This document shows positions 35,946 through 46,697 of a stretch of 64,000 bases of DNA, piece after piece; position 1 is the stretch's first letter; every line of letters begins with the position of its first letter. Location of the stretch: NCBI GenBank assembly GCA_015039365.1, contig WION01000003.1, positions 806,001-870,000 on the forward strand, written 5' to 3'. The notes below the pieces were generated by a model. The model searched no databases. It was not told where the DNA came from and saw only the letters and a program-made list of their open reading frames with translations. A program made the position numbers and the translations under genes. Source of the DNA: Amanita rubescens (Eukaryota > Basidiomycota > Agaricomycetes > Agaricales > Amanitaceae).

Positions 35946-37704
35946 TCAAGAAAACATCTTTTCGTACCTGCTTATACAGGAAGCGGGTACGTAGTCTATC
36001 ATAGCCGCATTAATAAATGTACATGTAGAGAAGTTTGTTCTTACCAAAGCTATCGTTAGAGTCGCAGGAACACCGGCCTTTCTCCCATACCTCTCCAGCG
36101 GGACAGTGTTGAAAATACTCGTGTTTATACCCTATATCGCGGAAAAAATGAACTTGATCTTTTCGTGCAAATAAAGACACCGCAATGCTATGCACAGGCG
36201 CATCTCCCCATCTCTACCGATAAGTCAATTGACTGATTCTGGTAAATTGAGTATGAGCTAACCTCGTAATAAAATCCGCCTTTTGATTCCAAATATTCGA
36301 AATATTTTTGATATGCTTCACTACGCCAGAAATCCATGTCAGCGATTTCGAAATTACTCCAATCTTTGGGAGTGTTAGCTCCGCCGAGGACAGCATATAG
36401 AGATTCATACAATGACATAGGTTATATGAATTTCCGTCATTGTCCGAAAGGTATGCCATAGAGTTCTCCTTTTGTACGTATTCAGGGTGCAAAGTGATGA
36501 ATTCTGTGCAATGAACAGTCAGGAATGCTGTAAACTTGAAGCATAGATAGTGATACCTTTAACGGTGGCCCAAAGTGTAGTTATTGTCGGTTCCCACTCA
36601 ACCAGCGATATCGTGAAACCTGTATGCTTTGTCCGCATTCATTGGTACTCGCAAGGGGCATGTACGAACCATATATCTTGTCATTTTCCTCCATGTAAAC
36701 GAATGGGTCATAGTTGAGGTCACAAAAATATCGAACCCCAGGCCTGGCAAGCATACACATTAGAAGATTTGATGCGATACGGTACTAGAATGAACGCACT
36801 CGACTCTGGAAATTTGATCAGTGGCCAAGCAATAATGAAATTATGAAGAGACTTACCGCCAATAATACCGGTACGGCTGCAGCAGCTCATGTTTAAAGAA
36901 GAACTTCACTCGAACTAAGTGCGAAAGAAATGGCCAGGCAAGTGACGTCTACTTACTCCGGAATTGAAGCGGCACATATTGCGATAACTAGTCAAATTAT
37001 GAGGCTTTGATCCTGTATGACGACGCGCAATACACATACGGCACACTGTCTGCAAACCAAATGACTGGTTTATATTGAATGTATTCGATGAAAGGCTCAT
37101 ACTGACCAGCATAAATAATTCCCTGAGACTTTAACTGCGAGCGGCCGCGCTCCGCCCGTTCCTCGTCTATCCAATGAGGTTGAAACCAATGTTGTTTCGG
37201 GATCAGACCAAAGGACACTGGTGCATCTGTAAGCACGGATACCCGCCTGAGCAGTTGAGTCCATCATCCCTCTTAGATTTTATGGAAGGCTTACTTTTTG
37301 AACTCGTCGGTGAATGGTTCCTCATTGAGGAATACCCACGGATAATGATAACGTCTATTAAAGCGATCCTCCATCTGCTGTACACTTGAAACAACACTGT
37401 TGATATCGCTATTCCTACAAAGAAAAACAAATGTGGCATTTGCTCTGCGATGATCGGAAGGTAGTATCGGCGATTCGAGGGTGACATTTTGGAGAGATCC
37501 ACTCTTCTGAAGGTGGCTCAGTCGCTCTCTCAGATTGCTTAGATAGGACAGCCGTGCGTAGTCATCATAAAGCATGCCCAAGATATAGTGTATGGCAACC
37601 TGTTAAAGTCCATGTTGTTCTGTGTGAAATTTTAGGTATTGATATAGACTGACCACAGCAGCAATGATTAGCAAGACAAAACGTTTTGGATTTGCCACAA
37701 GCAT
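35946..37704 (-). CDS. GT15 alpha-1,2-mannosyltransferase (KRE2/MNT1 family), copy 2
   Basis: This is the second of two tandem GT15 genes and probably a Golgi mannosyltransferase acting on protein-linked mannan. [17 protein letters not shown] joins [14 protein letters not shown] across a GTCAGT-CAG intron and forms the signal anchor. Catalytic blocks are [97 protein letters not shown] and [20 protein letters not shown]. The block corresponding to [11 protein letters not shown] in copy 1 reads [11 protein letters not shown] here, so one Glu of that motif is displaced by Pro. The C-terminus is divergent, [20 protein letters not shown]. Divergence between the copies is substantial, so the duplication is not recent. 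Confidence 0.9.
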
Positions 37705-38077
37705 TACAAAATGGCAGATCAGGCAGAAGTGGGAGAGGGAGAAGATGCTCTTTTGCTGGCTTGCTGACAGGGTAATCAGGCTTTATGAATATTGTACAGG
37801 TGCGCGGAGCAGAATAAGACAAGTGGGGGAAGCGTTCGAAACTCGACAGGACAGATATTAATAGGAAAATTCCAATTCTGGCGCGATTGCCTGCCTGTGA
37901 CCGCACTGCGGAGAGGACTGCGGCGCTTGACCATGATAAAAAGCAATGTAACATGTGTTGGATAGCTATAGCTTTTGGGCTTGGCAAAGATCGTGTGACT
38001 GCGGATAAAAACCACGGTTGCTAGTTGATCAATAGCCACGGGGCTGGCAGATTCCGTGCGAAGATAATACGTGTAGT

Positions 38078-38100
38078 ATAAGGTAGGGCTCAAGCACAAC
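38078..38100 (+). repeat. Inverted repeat, left arm (23 bp)
   Basis: Core AAGGTAGGGCTCAAGCAC is identical, in reverse complement, to the right arm at 38278-38300 over 23 bases. Similarity inside the arms decays quickly. Confidence 0.85.
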
Positions 38101-38277
38101 GTGTTATGCGTGACAAGGAGAAAAATCTTAATAGCCCTTGCTCATTAAAGTTTAATAAAAATTGGGTCGCGCAGATGTCTAGATATAACTGATTATAAGA
38201 GGTCTGTGCAATTAGATTTTTGATTTAGTTTGAATTGAGATGGCCATTACAAAAAATCTATCGTGTGACATAGGCAT

Positions 38278-38300
38278 GTTGTGCTTGAGCCCTACCTTAT
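38278..38300 (-). repeat. Inverted repeat, right arm (23 bp)
   Basis: Core GTGCTTGAGCCCTACCTT is the exact reverse complement of the left arm at 38078-38100. The two arms are 177 bp apart and no obvious target-site duplication flanks them. Confidence 0.85.
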
Positions 38301-38433
38301 TAGAAATTGGAGAACTGTGTGTTTTCCTACTTGATCGCGCCGTTCGTCGGTGCAGGGCCGGCGGTGGTTTGTCACTGTTTGTCCCTTTTTTTCTCGCTGT
38401 CACTCCTTCCTTTGACCTACGCACCTTCCCGTC

Positions 38434-39666
38434 ATGGCTTCCTCGTCGACCTCCGACGCGTCTCCCGATAGCTACGCGTCCCCTCCATCCAAGGGTTTCT
38501 TCGGTCCCATTACCAATGCTTATAATAGTTTCTCCGCTTGGCGGTCGGGGCTAGATTTACCCCAACCCGGGAATGTCGAGAACCTTACAAAAGAAATCAA
38601 AAGTATGTTTGGTTAATCTTCGTCTTTCCCCTTCGCGTGTTTAAATGGACTCTTAGCTACTCATCTGACAAACTACTTGTTCGATGGAGCAAGAGCCGAC
38701 CTGACCAAGAGTCTGTCTATGAACCCATTGTTCCAAGTAATGCATTCGTTCGCTCTTGGTTCACAGGCGCAGCCTTCGTCCTACAACTTTGGCGCTGTCT
38801 TTGCTAATACAAAAGTATGTGTTCCGGCGGGATACTCGTTGTGCAATGATCGATTTGATTTCAGGTATTCCTCCAAGGAGGAGTTGACCATGACGGGAAC
38901 GTCAATGCTCGAATGAATCATGGCTGGACTCCAAATAATGTAACAAAATTACAGGCACAGGTGTGTTCCAGCCTTTTCAAATGGCAACTCAGCTTCAACG
39001 TCCATGTTAGATCTCAACGCAAGCGGGCCATAATATGATTCAAATGGAGCAGGACTATCAAGGACAAGATTATAATCTTAATCTCAAGGCCGTAAATCCT
39101 TGGCCGACAGATCTCACAGGTATCTATATTGGAAGCTACTTGCAATCTGTCACGAAGAACATCGCGCTGGGTTTCGAGACGCTGTACCAGCGCCCTTCAC
39201 CAGAAATGTCCGAGATAAATTCATCTTACGTCGCAAAATATACAAGCACAGACAAGGACTGGATTGCAACTGCACACATTCAGCCTGCTGGTATGCTTCA
39301 GGCAAGCTATTGGCAAAAGTTGAGCGAGAAAGTTGAGGTTGCTGGTGATCTTCAGGTTATGGTTGCCCCAACTCGCAGAGATGCCCTCGCCACGCTGGGC
39401 GCAAAATATGATCTGAGATTGTCGACGTTCAGGGCACAGCTTGATTCCACAGGAAAAGTCTCTGCTTTGCTTGAACAGCGGTTTACCCCGTCGTTTTCCT
39501 TCTTGGTGTCAGGAGAAATCGATCATTTCAAGGCGAGACAAACGATCTGGATTTTTTACGTTGCTGACTCGCTTTCTAATAGAATGCAGCGAAAGTTGGC
39601 GTTGGTGTGATGATTGAGAGTTCTTCCCTCACACCCGAAGAAATGGGCATGCCTCCTCAGCTATAG
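38434..39666 (+). CDS. TOM40: Mitochondrial import receptor pore TOM40
   Basis: Tom40 is the beta-barrel channel of the TOM complex through which nuclear-encoded proteins enter mitochondria. The start MASSSTSDASPDSYASPPSK precedes the conserved N-terminal helix segment (SGLDLPQPGNVENLTKEIK). After the first intron comes TTHLTNYLFDGARADLTKSL. The barrel region shows VMHSFALGSQAQPSSYNFGA, QGGVDHDGNVNARMNHGWTP, DYNLNLKAVNPWPTDLTGIY and YVAKYTSTDKDWIATAHIQP. It ends with the C-terminal beta-signal region KVGVGVMIESSSLTPEEMGM. Order and length fit fungal Tom40, and the stop is TAG at 39664-39666. It lies just upstream of a tRNA gene on the same strand. Confidence 0.93.
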
Positions 39667-39825
39667 TTGTCGTTACACCCCCCACTACATATATATATTA
39701 GAATTAATCCCTGAAACTTTGCAATTAAGTTTGGCTAACGACGCACGATGAGGGTTGGTCGTGACCCAAATCGCTTTTCCTCCCATCAAATAACAATAGA
39801 TTACAAGATGTCGCCAATCAAACAA

Positions 39826-39926
39826 GCCCGTGTAGCTCAGCGGTAGAGCATTGTACTTATGTGGTTATTGAGTGACTCAAGCAGTCAGAGATGCAAGGGT
39901 CTCGAGTTCGAATCTCGGCATGGGCA
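39826..39926 (+). tRNA. tRNA-Ile(UAU) with a 29-nt intron
   Basis: The acceptor stem GCCCGTG pairs with CATGGGC and the discriminator is A at 39926. The D arm is GCTC/GAGC, the anticodon stem TTGTA pairs with TGCAA, and the T arm has the TTCGAAT loop. The anticodon at 39858-39860 is TAT, preceded by C-T. A 29-nt intron (39862-39890) sits at the canonical position after base 37. An A-box (TAGCTCAGCGG) and B-box (GTTCGAATC) are present, and a T6 Pol III terminator follows at 39929-39934. Base 37 reads G, which is unusual for a tRNA decoding an A-starting codon. Confidence 0.85.
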
Positions 39927-39928
39927 TA

Positions 39929-39934
39929 TTTTTT
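39929..39934 (+). terminator. Pol III terminator of tRNA-Ile
   Basis: A run of six T starts 3 bp after the tRNA 3' end, as expected for RNA polymerase III termination. Confidence 0.7.
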
Positions 39935-39985
39935 GTTGTTCGATGGCTTAACATTTATTGTAAGCGATTACTATACAACATTACT

Positions 39986-41958
39986 TTAAGTAGCACCGGG
40001 ACGCACGCCATCTGTATGGGGTGTAAGCCGTGCAGATAATGTCTCAACCAACTTGAGAGTGAGAGACAATCTCTTCCACAACATCTGATACATCTCGGTA
40101 TTGCGTTCTTGGAGGAGCGCCTGGATATTGTCCCTCATACTGCTGAGCATTGGCTTGATGGCGGAGCGTGCCGCTTCCAAAAGAGGATCATGGATGCTCT
40201 GGACGATAAAGTCGATCTGCGGTAAGGTTGGAGATACGGAGGGAGACGGTGGTCTTGCCACATGCGCAGCATGTGCAGCCTCCAACGCCTCAATAGCCGT
40301 GACAAACTGGCTGCGTCCTTGTGTTATCTGGTAAACCTTTTCTTCAAGTTGGGTAATTCTTGTTCTGTGGGGGAGTCAGCACGTAGAAGGGTATGAAAAA
40401 AGGATCAAACTAACTGAGTGTCCTTAATTTTCTTATTCGTCTCTGCAATGTCTGCCTTAAACCCGTCGTTGTCTAATATAAGACGTTCTATATCCCCTGC
40501 CAATTCACCAACATCGTCCCCAGTGGAGTTGATACTTTGCTCAAGTACCTTCACTTTATCTTCTACCGACTGAACGTTCTTGCCTACTTCCGCGGCAGTT
40601 TCTTCAAATCTAGTGTCAATGTACTCCTTGTATTCTGTCACCAAATCGTTGCGGGAAGCATTCTGATCGTTCTGAATGCTAGTGATTGTACCGTGCATTG
40701 CGAGTACCCGGTCGCGCAATTCCTCGTACATCTCGACGGCCTGTCGCTCCTGCTCCGCTCCGTCTTCTTCCACCCGCGCCCGTTTCAATGGGCGACTAGA
40801 GTCGCCTTTATGGACCTCGCTTGACGGAACGATGGAGATCGACCGTGACAAAATACGGTTAATCTCTTCTGCACCGCGCTGCAAGTCTTCGCAATACTTG
40901 ATCATTTTGCTCAAACTTTCCCGGTTTTCGTTCTCGGCTGGCGGAGCGACTGGCCAACTGTCGATTGCTATTGTTCGACTGAGAATGACATCATAATTTT
41001 TCCGCGCCTCTTCACGTTGCGATTCCAATGCTGCCAACTTGGCTTCAAAAGCTTGCCTGCTTGGACCAGTAACATTAGTGGCAGTCGGTCCAAATGATGA
41101 TAGACGTTTGATAAGATTAATTTCTTGGTCAAGCTTTCCAAGTTTAGTACGTTGCTGAAGACTATCGCTGAGGAGTCTACGAATATGGCAAAAAGTGAGC
41201 GATCAAAAGTCAAGGGAATGAATACTCACTGAACGCGTTCTGCCCAGGCTTTACGCTTTTCATCAAAAGACATTTCAGGCCCGTGGAGGAGATTGCTTTA
41301 CTGATAGGAGAGTCGGTGGGGTTGGAAGCAAGGGTAATGGCAACAGTTGCTGCATCGCTCCCGGCGTGGGCTGCATGGATTTTGCCAGCTGTGCACGCGG
41401 CACCTGAACAGCGGATGGCGTAGGCTGCATGCTCACCCCTTGGTTTCCGACCATGTTGAAGCCAGAAGAGGAAGCAATGGAATCGGTACGAGCACGAGTA
41501 TCACGTAATTGATCGGACAAAGGGTCATTCTGGCTAGGCCCAGCTCGAGGTGGTGGGGGCGCAAAGCGAGGCATAGTGGGTGAAAGTGGAGGCTTGCGAA
41601 CAGGCGAAGTGCGGAACGGTGACTTGGGTTGTAACGTCGAGGGCTTCGACTTCTGCTGCGGCGTGTCATGCGGCCCAACAGCGTAGGACTCCGAGATCTA
41701 CGTCTCACTCTATCTGGAGCACCGTCGAATGTAGAACGTCTCGGTGCTCGATGATAGGGAGGGAGATCATCCCATTCCGCCTCTGAGGGATGGACGAAGT
41801 CGCAAGTGTCCACTGTGTTTTTGCATCTGGTGCGCGTAGGATCGCCATTGTCGTCAAAGTACTGAAGCGGGAGCTGATAAGTTTTCGGTTTTAGGATGTT
41901 GCTTCAGATAGACACGCACTCGACATCGAATTCGTTTTCGCAATCTTGTGGCCATCAT
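39986..41958 (-). CDS. CCCH-like zinc-finger, RS-rich, coiled-coil protein
   Basis: I do not recognise a named family beyond a fungal type with a short CCCH-like N-terminus. The N-terminal part reads RLPLQYFDDNGDPTRTRCKN followed by TVDTCDFVHPSEAEWDDLP, with two Cys and one His of a finger. An Arg/Ser-rich stretch (RRRSRSPTLLGRM) partly lies in an intron. A 53-nt intron (GTGAGACG to CGCCGCAG near 41665) leads into a Pro-rich region. A 46-nt intron (GTAAAGCA to TGAAAAG near 41270) then removes the stop seen in raw translation and joins LLS to RKAWAERVQLLSDSLQQRTK. The rest is heptad coiled coil with a basic patch SRPLKRARVEEDG, ending HTDGVRPGAT. A nuclear role is likely but inferred. The start at 41958 or 41955 is uncertain. 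Confidence 0.65.
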
Positions 41959-42048
41959 CGTCAAAGTGCTTGATGGGTGTCGACAATCAAATATTTGGAT
42001 TCAATTCAAATCATTACGCAAAGTACTACTAGTCCACCCTCGTCTCGA

Positions 42049-43351
42049 TCAATCCTCCCAGACATTTATCAGCTCCGACTGGTGTGTCATCACCGCGACA
42101 TCCTTTCTTATTGGATGAAGTCGCGGATACACGTACTGATCGACAAGATCAGTGAAATATGTTTTAAACAGTAGGAAGGATCATACCCCTTGGTTATACT
42201 CATGAAGCACCTCTGACGCAATCAGTGCCTTATCTTTCAAAAGGACATTGAAAGCACGTATTACTGTGTTCAGCTAGGGCACCAATCAGCACGACCAGGA
42301 GGATCGAAATGAAGAACGTACCTGGAATGACACCAGAAACATGACAAAAAACATTAGTATCCAATTCGTAATGCTCGTCGCCATCCAAAGGAACGGATGC
42401 ACGGGTGAATATATGCTAAACAACATCAGTTCTAGTTCACCAGGATTCCACACCTGCAATTCTTGCACGCGAGTGGTCTTGCCCGATAACGAGTTAAGCG
42501 GTGCGGGTTGTTGGATTCCCAACAAGAAGCGCCAAAAGTAAGCGAATGCGCGCCAAGCACCTGACCCTAGGCGCCCGGTGACAGAGATAGGCACTTCCGG
42601 TTCTTGGTCAAAATTGGCGGAAGTAAACTTGGCGTTAGGGGAAGATAAAGGGTCCGGTTGACGGTGAAAGCGGTAAACCCTAGTACGAGAAAATAGATAA
42701 ATTGCATTGGCGAAAGTTGTGGCAACAAGGAGACAGGACAATGGGAATGTCTAGCAGAGAAATGTGAATAAAATGACGGTTGTAGGTAAGAAGATACCAA
42801 ACCCAGTCAAACCACGATTTATTTTCTTCTTGATACATATCCTCCCAGCCGAGATCAGATTCTGGGACTCGTCTGCTTTGGCTAAAACGAATGCAAAAGT
42901 GTAGGAGGTGCAGTACGGCACCAATAATGCGCGCAGAGGTCTTCGGGGAAGGAAGGGGAACATTATGAGGAAAGAGTGCAATCTGAAAGGCAATAGACGA
43001 CGGAATGGAAGTGATACTGGACACTATAAATAAACGTGCTCAGCAGAGGCAAGATGACTCTTACCGTTCTATTAAACCTTTTTTTCGAACAATGGCCTTT
43101 CTGTGCTGAGAGCCAGGGGTCTGAGCAACAGTGGTCTTTCTTGTTCTGTTCTGAAATGGTGTTCCATATGGTGGTGATTTTCTGGAACGCGCTGCTTCCC
43201 AGTCAAATGGTATAGAAGAAGAAATGGAGGGTGTAGCGGCAGGAGACCTGTAAGGACTGAGTATTACTGGCTTATTGCGCGGAGTAACTGGAATAGTTGG
43301 AGAGTTCGTAGAGGCCGCATAATTTTCTTGTGCAAAGCGGCGAAAGGCCAT
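42049..43351 (-). CDS. NUR1: Nuclear rim protein NUR1-like (DUF2418)
   Basis: Nur1 is an inner-nuclear-membrane protein that in yeast anchors rDNA to the nuclear rim together with Lrs4-Csm1 and Heh1. The N-terminal region MAFRRFAQENYAASTNSPTI is Pro/Ser-rich and basic. The domain begins around TSIPSSIAFQIALFPHNVPL. Membrane segments are visible near 42720 (LLVATTFANAIYLFS) and 42350 (WILMFFVMFLVSFQL). Family hallmarks are VWNPGELELMLFSIYSPVHP and LLKDKALIASEVLHEYNQG, then across the last intron YVYPRLHPIRKDVAVMTHQS. The protein ends ELINVWED with TGA at 42049-42051. The CCCH-like gene starts only about 90 bp downstream on the same strand. The assignment rests on the DUF2418 signature. Confidence 0.8.
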
Positions 43352-43677
43352 CTCTGCGTGTTTGGGGCACGCGTTCGCCGTCTACTCATGGAAGCGTGTG
43401 AATTTGTGATTCGTGACACGTGACAGACCACGTGGAAGTTGAACAATGTAAATGGAAATTTTGGATGGGAAGCGCGTCACCTTGTTCTTTTCCCCTCATC
43501 TTGTTGTCTGGCGTATACCAGCAACTACTATTCTCCCGCCCCCTCTTATTCACAACAACGGCGTCTATTCTACGCCCAGCTACTACCACATCCTTGTCGC
43601 CTAGCTCGTCGATTAGCGGTGAGTTGCGATTCGCTATTTTCCACATTGTTTACTCAGTTTTATTGTATCTAGCTCGG
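43352..43677. other. Divergent spacer, NUR1 and membrane coiled-coil gene
   Basis: This 326 bp spacer must carry both promoters. The raw frame of the plus-strand gene stays open through it from 43420, but I see no coding character and treat it as leader sequence. Confidence 0.45.
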
Positions 43678-44874
43678 ATGGCTCAACCCTCTTCTTCTCA
43701 TCGTGGCGAGCGTCAACACCGAAGTGATCGCGAGCGCGAGCGCTCTAGCAGACACCACCGTACTATCTCATCAACAACTCTACTGCTTGTTCTATCGCTT
43801 GTGTTAGCTGTCCTTGCTGTCATGCTTTCTTTGCCGTCTGGTTCTGCGTCCTCTGGCGAAGGGTCATCTATGCTGAGTTATCTCAGCCCCAAACGTACTC
43901 AGGCGCTCATTGCGCGTGAGAGCGCCGTCGCCGTCCGTGAAGCCGAAGTTGCTCGCCGTGAGGCTGAGTTGCTTGTTGGTGCTCCAGGTGGTGTGATTCC
44001 AGCGCAGCCTTCTCCCATTTCCTGTCCGACATACCAGCCGTCAACTGTAACGGAAACCCTCAGCTCTCCAACACAAACGATAATAAAGGAAATTGTCAAG
44101 GAGGATTCCCTTGCGCCTGCCGGCTGGGCTGGACCTCGCGCTGAGGAACTGCTCGACCGTGAGCTTAGAATTGCTGAGAGGGAGAGAGAGATTAGCAAAC
44201 GCGAAGAAAATGTGAACCGTAGGGAACACGACGCGTCTCGACGCGAATCTTGGATTATGGAACAATTGATGTAAGTTGTCTTGTTATACTTCGCTACAGC
44301 GCTGACATATATGAACAGCTCGCTTGGAAATGACGTTCCACATGCTGTGGAAGAAGAATACGTATATGAGCCGGCGGGAGCGAAGCGGAAATCCAAGGTA
44401 CCTCCGCCCCCTCAGCGCCGCTTCGAGCTCTGAGACGAAGGAGGAGGTCATACCATGTCGAGTCCGTACATTCCCTCCTTCGTCGGGCCTCTGTCCTCTT
44501 TTGGTGGTTCGATCGCGTTTGACGGTTGATCGATCGGGGACCGCGATCATCGCACGTGGCCGTCACTACTTTGTTTGTCATTTTATTGCCGAATTGCTGA
44601 CTTGCCTTTTTTGCAGTTTCCCGCTGTTATTGCCGAAACTCAATATGAAACTGAAACAAAAATCGTCGTCCAAACTGTAACCGTTCCTCCACCTGCCAAT
44701 ACTCGCCTTGCTCCTCCTCCTTACCCTGAATCTGCATCTTCGCTTTCAACTCCCTCAAGTCCTCGTACCACCTCCGTACTCGAGATGGTTGAAGATGACG
44801 AAGATGAAGACCCACGTTCTCGTGGGTCGCGGACAGCACGTAAGCCCCCCTCACGTTGGTTGGGTGGTTGGTAA
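43678..44874 (+). CDS. Single-pass membrane protein with coiled coil, function unknown
   Basis: I do not recognise this protein. From ATG 43678 it reads MAQPSSSHRGERQHRSDRER, a basic N-terminus, then one hydrophobic helix (TLLLVLSLVLAVLAVMLSLP). Two charged heptad-like segments follow, both of the RESAVAVREAEVARREAEL and AEREREISKREENVNRREHD kind. The pattern R-E-x-x-V-x-x-R-E recurs and suggests a coiled coil or long single helix. After an intron come HAVEEEYVYEPAGAKRKSK and, across a 220-nt intron (44398-44617), FPAVIAETQYETETKIVVQT. It ends with an acidic stretch and the tail PPSRWLGGW. Topology suggests an ER or nuclear-envelope tether, which is inference only. Confidence 0.7.
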
Positions 44875-45126
44875 AGGCCCAGTATCGTTTCTTCTTCCTG
44901 CTTCTTGTCGTTCTGTCCCCTTTTTGTATTTTTCTTTCCCCCCTCATGCAAGCTGAGACTTGCCTTGCGCAACCCTCAATTATCACTATACTTTACGCAC
45001 CCCAACTTTACGCACCCCGTTACGACTCGGATGGACAATGTTACGCTATCGACAGTTTGTTTAGCACGACCATCGCCTTGACGATACTTGGTAGATAGTG
45101 TAGAATAGTAAGCTACGATTTGGTGA

Positions 45127-46649
45127 ATGAAGTTGACGGTTTTGAATCGGATCAATAAAGGCAAACATTCGTTATTTTGCTCTGCGCCAAGTCGCATGTT
45201 GAGCTTGAGATACTCCTGCTCATTCCAGCGCCTGGCGTGCCGCCCTCGAAAGTACAGCTCTATCGAGATTCAAGGCCAGAAATATCCAACGGATCATTTG
45301 ACCAACATAACCCCCGCTATTATTTCCAAACTACCGTTGCGTCTACATACCCAACCAAACCATCCATTGTGTACCCTCCGGTCACTAATAGAATCGCATT
45401 ACCCAGACTTTTCTCCCCTCTCGTCCTTTTCGCCACTCGTAACCCCATTCAAAAATTTTGATGAACTATCATTCCCACTAGATCATCCAGGTCGCTCACC
45501 GACGGACAGCTACTATGTCAACAAGGACCTCATGCTGCGAACACATACGTCTACTCACGAAGTCGAAGTTTTCCGCAAAGGCGAAACAAAATGGCTTCTC
45601 ACAGCGGACGTGTACCGGCGGGACGAGATCGACCGTTCGCATTATCCCGTATTTCACCAAGTAGAGGGAGCAAAAATCTTTGACATGAACGAGAATGCCA
45701 TACGCGAGGTGGAAGAGGATAATGAACGTCTCGCTCGTCATCTTTCGGCATCAAATATTGTCATTGAAGATGTTGAGCATATATCCAAGACGAACCCCGT
45801 GCAACCGGGGCACGACCCGCGATACACCAGGATCATTACGCAGAATCTCAAGCTTTCTTTGAATAGTCTGATGTTGACGATATTTGGCCCAGTTGCAGGA
45901 GCTACGCGACAAGACCCGTTGAAGGTTAGGTGGATCGAAGCGTACTTTCCCTTTACGAGCCCAAGCTTTGAAGTGGAGGTATTCTTTGCTGGCAAGTGGC
46001 TCGAAATATTGGGTTGCGGCGTTGTCAGGCAGGCTACTCTGGACACTGCAAGTTCGTGATTATCCACGCTATCTACTTTTTTTTTCATTCAATGACTTGG
46101 CTCTCTAGATGTCAAGAATAAGATGGGCTGGGCGTTTGGCCTCGGACTAGAGAGAATAGCTATGATACTCTACTCAATCCCGGACATACGTCTGTTTTGG
46201 TCAACGGACGAACGGTTCCTTTCTCAGTTTGAACATGGCAAGATTACGACGTTCAAGCCCTATTCGAAACACCCGTCGTGTTTCAAGGATGTCAGTTTCT
46301 GGTTACCCCAAGGACGGAAGTTTCATGAGAATGACTTTTGCGATATCGTGAGGGATGTTGCGGGTGATCTTGTTCAGGACGTCAAAAAGGTGCTCGAGAT
46401 GACAGCATTCTAGATGCTATATGCTGAGTTGTACTGCAGATCGATACCTTTGTTCATCCCAAAACAAACAAGGAAAGCCAGTGTTTCAGAGTACACTATC
46501 GATCAATGGATAGGTGAGTTGCGACGGTTACACTTAGTACATGTCAGACTTTTTTGCGCAGATCATTGTCCAATGATGAAACCAACACGATTCACTTGGA
46601 CGTCACAGCCAAACTTTGTAACCAATTTGGAGTAGAGATTCGTAATTAA
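45127..46649 (+). CDS. MSF1: Mitochondrial phenylalanyl-tRNA synthetase
   Basis: The monomeric mitochondrial PheRS charges mt-tRNA-Phe. The ATG at 45127 is open in frame, but the ATG at 45196 gives MLSLRYSCSFQRLACRPRKY, a better mitochondrial presequence, so the true start may be there. Core motifs are YYVNKDLMLRTHTSTHEVEV, WLLTADVYRRDEIDRSHYPV and FHQVEGAKIF (motif 2 region), WIEAYFPFTSPSFEVEVFF, and the motif 3 region MGWAFGLGLERIAMILYSIP. The C-terminal anticodon-binding FDX-ACB domain is spread over the last exons (IDTFVHPKTNKESQCFRVHY, RSMDRSLSNDETNTIHLDVT), ending QFGVEIRN before TAA at 46647-46649. Both class II catalytic and FDX-ACB domains are complete. It converges on MGE1 with 48 bp between stops. 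Confidence 0.93.
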
Positions 46650-46697
46650 TGGAATGCTGTACGGTATTCTAATGGACAACTCGGTACCCTAGAAACA

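Larger units (their letters stand above)
37705..38433. other. Intergenic region between GT15 copy 2 and TOM40, with an inverted repeat
   Basis: This 729 bp divergent spacer contains the promoters of GT15 copy 2 and TOM40. Its main feature is a 23-bp perfect inverted repeat (38078-38100 and 38278-38300) around an AT-rich 177 bp centre. The segment 38310-38433 is pyrimidine- and GC-rich and probably forms the TOM40 core promoter and leader. No coding gene is supported here. Confidence 0.55.

Noticed and set aside
37776..38424. Short frames on both strands sharing CLSPTL
   Set aside because: The shared residues come from the 23-bp inverted repeat, not from real genes.
43899..44396. A 165-codon minus-strand open frame, Ser-rich
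   Set aside because: It is antisense to the Arg/Glu repeats of the membrane coiled-coil gene, whose codons read as Ser/Leu on the other strand.
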